A stretch of DNA of 64,000 nt from Campylobacter concisus (GCF_002913715.1 NZ_PPCE01000004.1:124001-188000), one strand, 5' to 3'; shown: positions 1 to 8,696, counted from the stretch's first letter. Notes: generated from the letters alone by a model not told the origin. Program-made: numbers and translations.

Positions 1-650
1 ACATAAAAGATCTTAGTATCTTTTACCAAGATAATGAAATTTTAAAATATCTAAATTTAAACGTCGCCAAAAACGAGATCATCTGCCTAATGGGTAGCTC
101 AGGATGTGGCAAATCAACATTTCTTTCGACGCTAAATGGCTTTTTGGAGCAAAAGGGCGGCCGATATAGCGGAGAGATCCTATTTAAAGGCCAAAATATC
201 AAAGGTAAGGGCGAAATTTGGCTAAGACGAAAGCTAGCCATACTCTTTCAAGACTCCACGCTATTTCCTTTTAGCGTCGAGAGAAATTTGACCTATGCGA
301 TGGAATTTTATGAGGGCAACATAAAAGATAAGCAAAAAAGAGTAGAAGAGCTGCTTAAAAGCGTAAATTTACTAGATGAAATAAGTGACTTAAATATGCC
401 AGCTAGCAAACTTTCCGGCGGTCAAAAGCAAAGACTTTGCATTGCAAGGATGCTAACGACAAAGCCAGAAGTGCTCATGCTTGATGAGCCATGCTCATCG
501 CTTGATATGAAAAATATCTTGATTATAGAGGAGCTTTTAAAAAGCTTGTCGCAAAGATACACCATCATCATCACCACGCACAACGAAGAGCAGGCAAAAA
601 GGCTTGGCGGCAGGATAGTCCGCATAGTGGATAAGAAATTTACATTTTAA
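1..650 (+). CDS. ABC transporter ATP-binding protein, PstB-like (5' partial)
   Basis: The reading frame is open from the first bases of the window, so the start lies upstream; about 216 residues are visible. It is the nucleotide-binding subunit of an ABC importer. Visible motifs are Walker A (GSSGCGKST), a Q-loop (LFQDSTLFPFSVERN), the signature LSGGQKQR, Walker B (VLMLDEPCSSLD) and the H-loop (TTHN). The Q-loop followed by FPFSV, and the ending YTIIITTHNEEQAKR, resemble the phosphate importer ATPase PstB more than amino-acid importers, but the permeases that would settle the substrate are outside the window. It converges on aguB with a shared hairpin between them. The ABC ATPase call is firm; phosphate is an inference. 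Confidence 0.75.
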   Translation, partial: IKDLSIFYQDNEILKYLNLNVAKNEIICLMGSSGCGKSTFLSTLNGFLEQKGGRYSGEILFKGQNIKGKGEIWLRRKLAILFQDSTLFPFSVERNLTYAMEFYEGNIKDKQKRVEELLKSVNLLDEISDLNMPASKLSGGQKQRLCIARMLTTKPEVLMLDEPCSSLDMKNILIIEELLKSLSQRYTIIITTHNEEQAKRLGGRIVRIVDKKFTF

Positions 651-651
651 A

Positions 652-672
652 AGAGCTAGAAATTCTAGCTCT
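652..672. terminator. Bidirectional terminator hairpin
   Basis: An inverted repeat (AGAGCTAG at 652-659 with CTAGCTCT at 665-672) sits between two convergent genes. A/T-rich runs flank both sides, so it could end transcription of both the ABC ATPase and aguB. Confidence 0.5.
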
Positions 673-676
673 AAAT

Positions 677-1549
677 TTAGTCGATAAACCTCTTTGTGAT
701 ATTTGCGTAGGCATCGATCCTGCGGTCTCTTAAAAATGGCCAAATTCTGCGCACTTCTTCGCTTCTTTTCATGTCTATTTCTACGATCTTACACTGCTCG
801 CTATGGCTATCTGCACGGAAAAGTTGCTCGCCTTGTGGGCCAAAGACAAAGCTATTTCCCCAAAATTTTATCCCATCCATCACGCCGCTATCATCTTTTT
901 CAAAGCCCACACGATTTACTGCAACAACCGGCAGGCCATTTGCCACGCTGTGACCTCGTTGTACCGCCACCCACGCTTCAAGCTGTCTTGACTTTTCATC
1001 GTCATTATCACCCTCAAACCAGCCAATAGCCGTTGGATAGATGAGAATTTTCGCCCCTTTTAGCGCCATGAGCCTTGCCGCCTCTGGATACCACTGATCC
1101 CAACAGACCAAAACTCCAAGCTTACCAAGGCTAGTTTCGATCGGCTCAAAGCCGATATCGCCAGGCGTGAAGTAAAATTTCTCATAAAATCCAGGGTCAT
1201 CAGGGATGTGCATTTTTCGGTATTTGCCAGCCACGCTGCCATCACGCTCGAAGACAAAGGCGGTGTTGTGATAAAGTCCGTCAGCCCTCTTTTCAAAGAG
1301 CGAAGTGACTAAAACAACGCCATTTTCTTTTGCTACCATGCCCCAAAAAGCGACGTCCTCTTGCCAGTCGTTTGCATGATCAAAAAAATTTGTATCCTCG
1401 CTTTGGCAAAAGTATTGCGTCTGGTGCAGCTCTTGGCAGACGACTAGATCAGCGCCACCTTTTTTTGCCTCAGCTATTAGCTCAAGCGTCTTTGCGATGG
1501 TCGCCTCTTTTGTCCCTTTAAATTCTTGTTGAAGTAGTGCTACTTTCAT
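677..1549 (-). CDS. aguB: N-carbamoylputrescine amidase
   Basis: A 290-residue nitrilase-superfamily enzyme that hydrolyses N-carbamoylputrescine to putrescine, CO2 and ammonia. The Glu-Lys-Cys triad is visible: Glu in VVCQELHQTQYF (near residue 41), Lys in YRKMHIPDDPGF (near 135) and Cys in VLVCWDQWYPEAARL (near 170). The ELHQTQYFCQSED segment is typical of the AguB branch. It is the last gene of a minus-strand operon, one base after the cation transporter stop, and the agmatine deiminase that makes its substrate is two genes upstream. As I recall it, C. jejuni Cj0947c-Cj0949c has the same order. Cytoplasmic; length normal for the family. Confidence 0.9.
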   Translation of the reverse strand: MKVALLQQEFKGTKEATIAKTLELIAEAKKGGADLVVCQELHQTQYFCQSEDTNFFDHANDWQEDVAFWGMVAKENGVVLVTSLFEKRADGLYHNTAFVFERDGSVAGKYRKMHIPDDPGFYEKFYFTPGDIGFEPIETSLGKLGVLVCWDQWYPEAARLMALKGAKILIYPTAIGWFEGDNDDEKSRQLEAWVAVQRGHSVANGLPVVAVNRVGFEKDDSGVMDGIKFWGNSFVFGPQGEQLFRADSHSEQCKIVEIDMKRSEEVRRIWPFLRDRRIDAYANITKRFID

Positions 1550-1550
1550 C

Positions 1551-2477
1551 TCATTTCCCTTCTTTGTCGTTGTATGGGTCTAAATGCGTGGTTATCTGCC
1601 ACGAAAATTCCTTAAATTTCTCTCTTATCTCAGCTTCAAGCGAGTCAGCTACTTCGTGCGCGTCGTAAAGCGAGATATCTTTGTCAAAAACTAAATGCAG
1701 CGTTAAAAATATGGTATTTGTGCTCTGCCTTGTGTTTAGGTAGTGAAAGTCTGAAATCCTCTGCTTTGCCTTTATCATCTTGATGATCTCCTCTGTGACC
1801 TCAGGGCTTGCTGCGTGATCTAGCAAGACACCAAAGGCGTCTTTGCCAAGACTTATGGCGCTTTGAGCGATGTAGCCACTTATCACGATACCAAAGATCG
1901 CATCTATCATCACAAAGCCGCTAAATTTAATGATAAGTAGTGAGATGATGACTGCAAGGTTGCTAAAAAGGTCGATCTTATAGTGCAGCGCGTCTGCTTT
2001 TATGATAAGGTTGCCACTTTTTTTAGAAATTTGGTTTAAAAATAGCACCAAACATAGCGTCACTATGACCGAAAACACCATCACGCCAAGGCTTAAGCCA
2101 AGGTCTATCTCTAAATTTGGCTCGCTAAATTTCTTAACGCTCTCATAAAATATATATCCAGCAGCCAGCACGATGATGACGCACTCAAATAGCGCTGCCA
2201 AGGCCTCTAGCTTTGTGTAGCCAAAGTTAAATCTCTCATCGGCTTGCTTTCTTGACTTTCTAAGCGCAAATAAATTTAAAAGTGAAACGATAAAATCAAG
2301 CATTGAATCAATCGCCGAGCCAAGCACAGCGACTGAGCCGCTAAAAAGCCCAGCTGCAAATTTCACAAGTGCGAGCAAAAAGGCGCAAGCTCCAGCTGCG
2401 ATAACGGCCTTATTTTCGCCCTGCGTGCACTCCTGCTTATTTATGCGGTTAAACTCATAATCAAACGGACTTGACAA
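1551..2477 (-). CDS. Cation diffusion facilitator (CDF) transporter
   Basis: A 308-residue inner-membrane metal/proton antiporter, probably exporting Zn, Fe, Co or similar divalent cations. About six hydrophobic segments fill the first 215 residues, including the characteristic SAIDSMLDFIVSLLNL stretch; HYKIDLFSNLAVI carries the second pair of metal-site residues (H and D). The C-terminal 80 residues form the soluble CDF dimerisation domain (HYLNTRQS, LHLVFDKDISL, ITTHLDPYNDKEGK). The start is TTG at 2477, since the ORF begins there and the upstream gene stops at 2480. It lies between aguA and aguB, so it is probably co-expressed with polyamine synthesis. The metal cannot be read from sequence. 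Confidence 0.88.
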   Translation of the reverse strand: MSSPFDYEFNRINKQECTQGENKAVIAAGACAFLLALVKFAAGLFSGSVAVLGSAIDSMLDFIVSLLNLFALRKSRKQADERFNFGYTKLEALAALFECVIIVLAAGYIFYESVKKFSEPNLEIDLGLSLGVMVFSVIVTLCLVLFLNQISKKSGNLIIKADALHYKIDLFSNLAVIISLLIIKFSGFVMIDAIFGIVISGYIAQSAISLGKDAFGVLLDHAASPEVTEEIIKMIKAKQRISDFHYLNTRQSTNTIFLTLHLVFDKDISLYDAHEVADSLEAEIREKFKEFSWQITTHLDPYNDKEGK

Positions 2478-2479
2478 GG

Positions 2480-3448
2480 CTAAGCCCTCTTGTATCTATT
2501 TTGGCTTGAGCAGTGAAGCGAGCCATTTTGACGGACAAAAACTAGCGAATTTACACCGATGATCTTTCTATCTGGCAGCGCCTTGGCTAGTAAATTTAGC
2601 ACCTTTTCATCGTTTTCGTCGTTATATGTTGGCACGATCAAGGCACCATTTATAAAGATGAAATTTGCATAGGTGCAGCCAAGCCTTTTGCCCTCATAAA
2701 ATTTAGGCTTAGGAAGCGGCAGAGCAAGTAGCTTAAAGCCAGTTTTTTTAAGCTCATCCTCCATCTTTTTAAGCTCATCAAAGTGCTCATCACTCTCATC
2801 TTCGCAAGATGCGTAAGCGATAGTATCAGGCGTGATAAAACGCGCTAAAGTGTCGATGTGACTATCTGTGTCATCGCCTTTTATAAAGCCATTTTCAAGC
2901 CAGATGATACGCTTTAAGCCAAATAAATTTTTTAGTTTTTCTTCGATCTGCTCTTTGCTAAGTGCTTTGTTTCTATTTTCATTTAGTAAGCATTTTGAGG
3001 TGGTTAAAAGCACGCCATCTCCGTTAAACTCAACACTTCCGCCCTCTAGTATCATATCAACTGGCTCAAGCCTGGTTTTATAAATTTTAGCTAGCTCCAA
3101 ATTTAGGGCATCATCTTTTGAGCTCTTAAATTTACCGCCCCAAGCGTTAAATTTAAAGTCATAACTCTTTACGCTATCTTCGGCACAAACGTCGATCATG
3201 CCGTAGTCTCTGATCCAAGTATCATCAGTCTCAAGCTTAACAAACTCAACATTTTTAAATTTCTTAAACCTAGCGAAATTTGCCTCATCAGGGCAGATGA
3301 GCACCACCTTTTCAAAGGGCGTAATAGCAGCCACTAGCTCTTCATAACTAGCTAAAATCTCCTCTAAATAAGGTTCCCAGTCACTCTTACTATGTGGCAG
3401 CGATAAAAACAAAAGCTCCTGCTTTTCCCACTCTGCATACGCTCTCAC
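2480..3448 (-). CDS. aguA: Agmatine deiminase
   Basis: A 322-residue member of the peptidyl-arginine deiminase/agmatine deiminase family, converting agmatine to N-carbamoylputrescine. Signature regions are DDTWIRDYGMI (substrate Asp residues), LEGGSVEFNGDG, the catalytic His in DSHIDTLARF and the catalytic Cys in GSLHCSSQ near the C-terminus. Length is slightly below the roughly 350-370 of many homologues. The start is GTG at 3448, supported by an AAGGAGAG Shine-Dalgarno just upstream; this start overlaps the stop of the preceding small membrane protein by four bases. With aguB downstream it gives a complete agmatine-to-putrescine route. Confidence 0.9.
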   Translation of the reverse strand: MRAYAEWEKQELLFLSLPHSKSDWEPYLEEILASYEELVAAITPFEKVVLICPDEANFARFKKFKNVEFVKLETDDTWIRDYGMIDVCAEDSVKSYDFKFNAWGGKFKSSKDDALNLELAKIYKTRLEPVDMILEGGSVEFNGDGVLLTTSKCLLNENRNKALSKEQIEEKLKNLFGLKRIIWLENGFIKGDDTDSHIDTLARFITPDTIAYASCEDESDEHFDELKKMEDELKKTGFKLLALPLPKPKFYEGKRLGCTYANFIFINGALIVPTYNDENDEKVLNLLAKALPDRKIIGVNSLVFVRQNGSLHCSSQNRYKRA

Positions 3449-3690
3449 GCTCTCTCCTTATAAATTTTATAAATTCCATAAATCGTAATGAATATCCAAA
3501 AGACCTCTATCAAAAATGAACCGAGGTTAAAGTGCACAAAAAGCGAGATGATAAGTAGCACCGCACCTACTAAATTTATTATCTGATAGGCTAGATTGCG
3601 GCTATTTAGGCGGCCAATCTGAAGTAAAAAGTAACCCATCACGATGCAAATCATCCCTAAAAAGCCGATGATCTGAAAAAGATCGATCAA
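3445..3690 (-). CDS. Small membrane protein, CBU_0592-like
   Basis: An 81-residue protein with three hydrophobic segments (about residues 5-25, 34-53 and 57-75) and a basic C-terminal end (IYKIYKERA). The pattern IIGFLGMICIVMGYFLLQ followed by NLAYQIINLVGAVLL resembles the CBU_0592-type small membrane proteins, which have no known function. It is first in the operon with aguA, the CDF transporter and aguB, and its stop overlaps the aguA start, suggesting translational coupling. Confidence 0.7.
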   Translation of the reverse strand: MIDLFQIIGFLGMICIVMGYFLLQIGRLNSRNLAYQIINLVGAVLLIISLFVHFNLGSFLIEVFWIFITIYGIYKIYKERA

Positions 3691-3800
3691 ATTTTATCCT
3701 TTTTTCAAGCTTAAATTTAAAGCAAGATCATATCTAATTAGTTTTAAATTTATGATTATAAGATAAAATAACTCCATTTTTCAGATTGGATTAAAGTTTT

Positions 3801-4454
3801 ATGGATTTTGAGTTTATTGAGAAATTTTATCCGCTTTATGTTAAGGCCGGAGTGCTTACCTGTGAGATCGCCTTTTTAGGGATCGTTTTTTCTATTTTGA
3901 TCGGTATTTTTTGTATGGCTGTGAAATTTTACAAGCTCAAATTTCTATCAAAAGTGATTGACTGCTATGTCGAGCTCTCAAGAAATACGCCACTTCTTAT
4001 ACAGCTTTTCTTTTTATATTATGGCTTGCCAAAGCTTGGAGTGTCGATGAGCGGCTTTACCTGTGCGGTCGCTGGGCTTAGCTTTCTTGGTGGCAGCTAC
4101 ATGAGTGAGAGCTTTAGGCTTGGCTTTGAGGCGGTGAGAAGGTCACAGATAGAAGCGGGACTAAGCATCGCACTTAGTAAAAATCAGCTCCTAAGATATG
4201 TTATCTTGCCTCAAGCATTTAGTGTGGCAGTGCCAAGCATTAGTGCAAATATTATCTTTTTACTAAAAGAGACAAGCATCGTTAGTATCGTAGCCCTTGC
4301 CGATCTAGTTTACGTCGCAAAGGATCTCATTGGGCTTTATTACAAAACAGACGAAGCGCTTTTTATGCTGGTTATTAGCTATCTCATCATTATCTTGCCA
4401 GTCTCGCTAGTACTTAGCTATGTCGAAAAAAGGGTGAGAAATGCAAGGAGTTAG
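3801..4454 (+). CDS. Amino-acid ABC transporter permease (first)
   Basis: A 217-residue inner-membrane permease of the polar amino-acid (HisMQ/GlnP) type. It has about five membrane segments and the EAA loop contacting the ATPase (SQIEAGLSIALSKNQLLRYV ... ILPQAF, near 114-140), plus the conserved ELSRNTPLLIQLFFLYYGLP stretch. It is first of four genes (permease, permease, ATPase, binding protein) that make a complete importer. Because the binding protein resembles CjaA, cysteine is the most likely substrate. The second permease starts 14 bases inside its 3' end, so the two are probably translated together as a heterodimer. Confidence 0.9.
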   Translation: MDFEFIEKFYPLYVKAGVLTCEIAFLGIVFSILIGIFCMAVKFYKLKFLSKVIDCYVELSRNTPLLIQLFFLYYGLPKLGVSMSGFTCAVAGLSFLGGSYMSESFRLGFEAVRRSQIEAGLSIALSKNQLLRYVILPQAFSVAVPSISANIIFLLKETSIVSIVALADLVYVAKDLIGLYYKTDEALFMLVISYLIIILPVSLVLSYVEKRVRNARS

Positions 4455-5109
4455 TATTTTATTTGACACGCAAAATTTACTAAGGCTCTTTGAAGGTCTA
4501 GTCGTTAGCACAGAAATTTCATTTATCTCTATCTTTATCTCTATAATCGGTGGCTTAGTGTTTGGCGTGCTTATGAGCATGAAAAACAAATTTATCTATT
4601 TTATTTTAAAAATTTGCCTAGAAATCGTTCGCATAATGCCTCAGATCGTTTGGCTATTTTTATTTTATTTTGGTGTCAGTAAGGCGTTTGATATTCATAT
4701 TTCAGCATTTACAGCCTCACTCATCGTCTTTAGCTTGTGGGGAATTTTTGAAATGATGGACATCGTGCGTGGCGCAATAACATCAATACCAAAACATCAA
4801 TTTGAATCAGCCGCATCGCTTGGACTTAGTAAATTTCAAATTTACTCTCACGTCATCATCCCACTAGCCACGAGAAGGCTAGTGCCTGGAGCTGTAAATT
4901 TACTAAGCCGTATGATAAAAACGACCTCCATAGTCGTGCTAATCGGCGTTGTAGAGGTGGTCAAAGTCGGTCAGCAGATCATTGAGCGAAATGTATTTAC
5001 AAATCCTATGGCGCCATTTTGGATATACACGCTCATATTCTTTTTATATTTTGCGATCTGCTATCCAGTCTCAAAATTATCAAAAAAACTAGAAGAAAAA
5101 TGGAGCTAA
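4441..5109 (+). CDS. Amino-acid ABC transporter permease (second)
   Basis: A 222-residue inner-membrane permease paired with the preceding one, which it overlaps by 14 bases. It has about five hydrophobic segments, CLEIVRIMPQIVWLFLFYFG in the conserved periplasmic-loop region, and the EAA loop HQFESAASLGLSKFQIYSHV. The EAA loops of the two permeases differ, as expected for a heterodimeric channel. The ATPase gene starts one base after its stop. Confidence 0.9.
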   Translation: MQGVSILFDTQNLLRLFEGLVVSTEISFISIFISIIGGLVFGVLMSMKNKFIYFILKICLEIVRIMPQIVWLFLFYFGVSKAFDIHISAFTASLIVFSLWGIFEMMDIVRGAITSIPKHQFESAASLGLSKFQIYSHVIIPLATRRLVPGAVNLLSRMIKTTSIVVLIGVVEVVKVGQQIIERNVFTNPMAPFWIYTLIFFLYFAICYPVSKLSKKLEEKWS

Positions 5110-5110
5110 A

Positions 5111-5848
5111 ATGAGCGAAAATATATTAGAACTTAAAAAAATAAATAAATTTTATGGAGAGCTTCACGCCTTAAAAGATATAAATTTAGAGGTTAAAAGC
5201 GGCGAAGTGGTCGTGCTTCTTGGACCATCTGGCTGTGGCAAAAGCACAACTCTTAGGTGTATAAACGGTCTTGAGAGCATAGCAAGCGGTGAGATCATTA
5301 TAGACGGTGAAGTGATAGACGCTAAATTTAATGATTGGCAAAGGATCCGCCAAAAAGTCGGCATGGTCTTTCAAAGTTACGAGCTGTTTGATCACATGAA
5401 CGTCATAGACAACGTCCTTCTTGGGCCTTTAAAGGTGCAAAAAAGAGATAGGGTCGAGGCCGAAAAGACAGCTGATATGTGGCTAAGCAAGGTTGGGCTA
5501 CTTGATAAGAAATTTGCCTATCCAAAGGAGCTAAGCGGCGGTCAAAAGCAGCGCATAGCAATAGTAAGAAGCCTTTGTTTAAACCCTGAAATTATGCTAT
5601 TTGACGAGGTTACGGCTGCGCTTGATCCAGAGATCGTTAGAGAGGTGCTTGACGTGATACTAAATTTAGCCAAAGATGGCATGACGATGCTAATAGTCAC
5701 CCACGAGATGAGCTTTGCAAGGGCGGTTGCAAACAAGATCGTATTTATGGACGCTGGGGCGATCGTGGAGATCAGCGAGCCAGAGGAATTTTTTACCAAC
5801 CCAAAGAGCGATCGCGCGAAGAAATTTCTAAATTTATTCTCGTTTTAG
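5111..5848 (+). CDS. Amino-acid ABC transporter ATP-binding protein
   Basis: A 245-residue GlnQ/HisP-type ATPase. Walker A is GPSGCGKST (near 39-47), Q-loop MVFQSYELFDHM, signature LSGGQKQR, Walker B IMLFDEVTAALDPE and H-loop THEMSFARAV. The DEVTAALDPE and NVLLGPLKV phrases are typical of the polar amino-acid uptake subfamily. It lies one base downstream of the second permease; the binding-protein gene follows after 93 bases with its own strong ribosome-binding site. The protein acts on the cytoplasmic face of the inner membrane. Confidence 0.92.
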   Translation: MSENILELKKINKFYGELHALKDINLEVKSGEVVVLLGPSGCGKSTTLRCINGLESIASGEIIIDGEVIDAKFNDWQRIRQKVGMVFQSYELFDHMNVIDNVLLGPLKVQKRDRVEAEKTADMWLSKVGLLDKKFAYPKELSGGQKQRIAIVRSLCLNPEIMLFDEVTAALDPEIVREVLDVILNLAKDGMTMLIVTHEMSFARAVANKIVFMDAGAIVEISEPEEFFTNPKSDRAKKFLNLFSF

Positions 5849-5941
5849 AAAAAATAAGAGATAATTTGCCGTTTTTTCAAAATGCGTTTAGAGCGAAATT
5901 TTAACGCTCTTATTTATTTAACTTTTTTACAAGGAGAAAGA

Positions 5942-6802
5942 GTGAGAAAATTTAAATTTTTCTTATTAGCATTAATCGCTACCGTCTTTCTAACGGGTTG
6001 TGGTAATGACAAAGGTGCCGACACGGCAAAAGCTGCTTCAAACGAAGCTGATGCGATCGCAAAGATCAAAGAGCGCGGATATGTAAGAATTGGCGTTTTT
6101 AGCGACAAACCACCATTTGGCTATGTCGATAAAGACGGCAAAAACCAAGGCTATGATATTTACTTTGCAAAACGTATCGCAAAAGACCTACTAGGCGATG
6201 AGAGTAAGGTAAAATTTGAGCTAGTTGAGGCTGCTGGTAGAGTTGAAGTTTTAGTAGCTGATAAAGTAGATATCACGCTTGCAAATTTTACAAAAACACC
6301 TGAGCGTGCACAAGTTGTTGATTTTGCACTTCCATACATGAAGGTTTCGCTTGGCATCGTAAGCCCTGAAGGTGCGGTGATAAAGAGCATCGATGAGCTA
6401 AAAGACAAAACCCTAATCGTAAATAAGGGCACAACCGCAGACGCGTTTTTTACAAAAAATTATCCTGACATTAAGCTTGCAAAATATGACCAAAATACTG
6501 AAACATTTGCAGCTTTGGTTGATAAAAGAGGTGCCGCACTAGCACATGATAATGCCCTACTTTTTGCCTGGGCAAAAGAGACTCCAGGCTTTGTCGTAGG
6601 TGTTGAAGCACTTGGTGATGTGGATGTGATAGCACCAGCTGTTAAAAAAGGTAACAAAGCTTTACTTGACTGGCTAAACAATGAGATCATTGAGCTTGGA
6701 AAAGAAAATTTCTTCCATAAAGACTATGATGCTACACTAAAACCGATCTATGGTGATAGTGTCAATCCAGAATCACTTGTCGTTGAAGGCGGCAAACTTT
6801 AA
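5942..6802 (+). CDS. cjaA: CjaA-like cysteine-binding lipoprotein
   Basis: A solute-binding protein of the family 3 amino-acid type. I place the start at GTG 5942 (286 aa) rather than the ATG at 5882: an AAGGAG site at 5931-5936 sits five bases upstream, and translation from it gives a clean lipoprotein signal with lipobox LTGC (Cys 20). The mature part begins with a KIKERGYVRIGVFSDKPPFG segment and contains VLVADKVDITLANFTKTPER and LIVNKGTTADAFFTKNYPD, close to what I remember of C. jejuni CjaA (Cj0982c), a cysteine-binding surface antigen. It would be anchored in the membrane and feed the preceding permease/ATPase genes. A strong terminator follows. Confidence 0.85.
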   Translation: MRKFKFFLLALIATVFLTGCGNDKGADTAKAASNEADAIAKIKERGYVRIGVFSDKPPFGYVDKDGKNQGYDIYFAKRIAKDLLGDESKVKFELVEAAGRVEVLVADKVDITLANFTKTPERAQVVDFALPYMKVSLGIVSPEGAVIKSIDELKDKTLIVNKGTTADAFFTKNYPDIKLAKYDQNTETFAALVDKRGAALAHDNALLFAWAKETPGFVVGVEALGDVDVIAPAVKKGNKALLDWLNNEIIELGKENFFHKDYDATLKPIYGDSVNPESLVVEGGKL

Positions 6803-6809
6803 AAATTTA

Positions 6810-6843
6810 ATGGCGTAAATCTTTACGCCATCTCTCTTTTTTT
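6810..6843 (+). terminator. Rho-independent terminator of the cysteine importer operon
   Basis: A perfect 10-base stem (ATGGCGTAAA at 6810-6819 with TTTACGCCAT at 6822-6831) is followed by CTCTCTTTTTTT, seven bases after the cjaA stop. Confidence 0.85.
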
Positions 6844-7142
6844 AAATTTAACAAATACGTTTGTAAAAATTTTTGCCGGTAGGTTACACTGCATAAAATC
6901 CATAAAGGACGGATATCTTACATACCTGAGCAGTAAGCTAGTAGATGAACCCTTGCAACAATAAACTGAACGCCAATATTATATAGACTACTTTTGGATT
7001 TAAATTGCATTATCCACATGAAGGTTCAAAAAAGCTAAGATGCATGTTTTTGATAAATTTAAATTACAGATAGTATGTATGCAGAGAAAAAATCCGCGAA
7101 AGCTAGGCAAGAAAGATAGATCTTAGTTTTTGAATGTCTAAA
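6844..7142. other. Gene-free stretch with weak coding traces
   Basis: About 300 bases between two terminators. A frame open from 6863 (GTG) to a TAA at about 6961 would encode 33 residues including KDGYLTYLSSKLVDEPLQQ, without a good ribosome-binding site. A second short frame begins with ATG near 7041. Neither resembles anything I recognise. It could be decayed gene remnants or a small RNA; I see no tRNA or riboswitch fold. Confidence 0.3.
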
Positions 7143-7187
7143 TAAAATTTTAAAAGCATTTTGGAGTAAATTTAGCCCAAAATGCTT
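7143..7187 (-). terminator. Terminator of the phosphohexomutase gene
   Basis: An 11-base stem (AAGCATTTTGG at 7154-7164 with CCAAAATGCTT at 7177-7187) lies just beyond the stop of the minus-strand gene. On the minus strand it is followed by a T-rich stretch. Confidence 0.6.
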
Positions 7188-7195
7188 ATTGTAAG

Positions 7196-8563
7196 CTACA
7201 TTAAGCTCTTTAATAAATTTGTCACCTTTTGCTCGATCTCTTCTAGAAATTCCTTGCTCTTTGCCTCAAATCTAGTGACGATAACTGGCGTTGTATTTGA
7301 TGCGCGCACTAGCGCCCAGCCATTTTCAAACTGAATTCTTATGCCATCAATGTCGATAATATTTTTTATCTTTGGCAGGTCGCAACTCTCGTTTTTCACA
7401 CACTCTTTTAGCTTGGCTACTATCTTAAATTTAGCCTCGTCAGTCGTCTTTATCTTGATCTCATCGGTGCTAAAGACAAGTGGCATCTTATCAAGCTCAC
7501 CGTCAAGGTCAAAGCCTTTATGAACTAGCTCAAGCACCCTCATCATCGCATAAAGCGCATCATCAAAGCCAAAATAGCGCTCCTTAAAGAAGATATGGCC
7601 ACTAACTTCAGCTGCGAGATCTACGTTTAGCTCTTTCATCATCTTTTTGATGTTGCTATGCCCAGTCTTACCCATGAAAACTTCGCCGATCTTTGCGATC
7701 TCATCGTACATGTTTTGCGAACACTTAACCTCACCAAGCACCTTTGGATGTTTCATATTTAGAGCATAAAGATATGCTAGCTCATCGCCTTTTATATCTC
7801 TTTTTGGCGTTATAACCGCAATCCTATCGCCATCTCCGTCAAAGCCAAATCCAAGGTCAAACTCCTTCTTTTCGATGAGCGAAAATATCTCTTTTAAATT
7901 CTCTTTTTCACTTGGGTCTGGATGGTGATTTGGGAAATTTCCGTCTGGATCTTCATATAAAATTTTTGCATTTAGCCCGAGTGCCTTGACGATAGGCACC
8001 AAACTCACGCCAACAGCTCCATTTGCACAGTCGATGATAAAAGGCTTTTTGAAATTTTTAAGCTCACTAAATTCTTTTACAAAAAACTCGACATATTTTT
8101 CTAGGATATTAAATTTCTCACAGCTCTCATCGTCTGCGATCTCTAAATTTGAGGCGATTATCTCATTAACTTTATCTTTTAAAATTTGCAGATCTTTGCC
8201 AAAAAAACTATCTTTTTTGATAGTAATCTTAAAGCCGTTGTACTCTTTTGGGTTGTGAGAGCCCGTGATCATGATATTTGCGTCGAAATAATCAGCATAA
8301 ACACTAAAGTAGCCAACGGGAGTTGGAAGTAAGCCGATGTTGTAAATTTTAAAGCCACCAGCCTTGTTTAGGCCACTTAGCAGGTACCTAAAAAGCGTTC
8401 TAGCACTTAGTCTTGCGTCAAAGCCAACACTTAAGGTTTTTACGCCAAATTCGTTAAATTTCTTACCCAAAGCAAGCCCTATAGCCTTGACGCTATCTTC
8501 TGTCAAGTCTTTTTCAAAAATGCCACGGATGTCGTATTCTCTAAAAATTTCATCATATTTCAT
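7196..8563 (-). CDS. Phosphomannomutase/phosphoglucomutase
   Basis: A 455-residue alpha-D-phosphohexomutase interconverting hexose 6-phosphate and 1-phosphate, feeding nucleotide-sugar synthesis. The four domain signatures are in order: phosphoserine loop MITGSHNPKEYNGFK (near 98-112), metal loop GFGFDGDGDR (near 239-248), sugar-binding EVSGHIFFKE (near 318-327) and phosphate-binding RASNTTPVIVTRFEA (near 417-431). The N-terminal YDIRG motif is also present. The AGGGAGA ribosome-binding site upstream supports ATG 8563. It is a single gene with its own terminator. It is the AlgC/ManB type; substrate preference cannot be decided from sequence. Confidence 0.9.
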   Translation of the reverse strand: MKYDEIFREYDIRGIFEKDLTEDSVKAIGLALGKKFNEFGVKTLSVGFDARLSARTLFRYLLSGLNKAGGFKIYNIGLLPTPVGYFSVYADYFDANIMITGSHNPKEYNGFKITIKKDSFFGKDLQILKDKVNEIIASNLEIADDESCEKFNILEKYVEFFVKEFSELKNFKKPFIIDCANGAVGVSLVPIVKALGLNAKILYEDPDGNFPNHHPDPSEKENLKEIFSLIEKKEFDLGFGFDGDGDRIAVITPKRDIKGDELAYLYALNMKHPKVLGEVKCSQNMYDEIAKIGEVFMGKTGHSNIKKMMKELNVDLAAEVSGHIFFKERYFGFDDALYAMMRVLELVHKGFDLDGELDKMPLVFSTDEIKIKTTDEAKFKIVAKLKECVKNESCDLPKIKNIIDIDGIRIQFENGWALVRASNTTPVIVTRFEAKSKEFLEEIEQKVTNLLKSLM

Positions 8564-8649
8564 TGTAAATTCTCCCTAAAAGAAAGCAAAATGATACAAG
8601 AATAAATTTAAAAAGGAGTAAATAATTTTATAAATTTAGTGAGGCTAAA

Positions 8650-8688
8650 GTTTAAATATAAATTCGAGCTAGAAGGCTCTAGCTCGAA
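8650..8688 (-). terminator. Terminator of groES-groEL
   Basis: An 11-base stem (TTCGAGCTAGA at 8663-8673 with TCTAGCTCGAA at 8678-8688) and four-base loop lies nine bases beyond the groEL stop. On the minus strand it is followed by an A/T-rich tail. Confidence 0.7.
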
Positions 8689-8696
8689 AAGGGCTG

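Noticed and set aside
5882-5941. An upstream ATG start (5882) for the cysteine-binding lipoprotein
   Set aside because: It would add 20 residues ahead of the signal peptide; the GTG at 5942 has an ideal ribosome-binding site and gives a normal lipoprotein signal.
6863-6961. A 33-residue gene in the gap after cjaA
   Set aside because: No ribosome-binding site, only a GTG start and no recognisable family, so it is listed only as an unexplained stretch.
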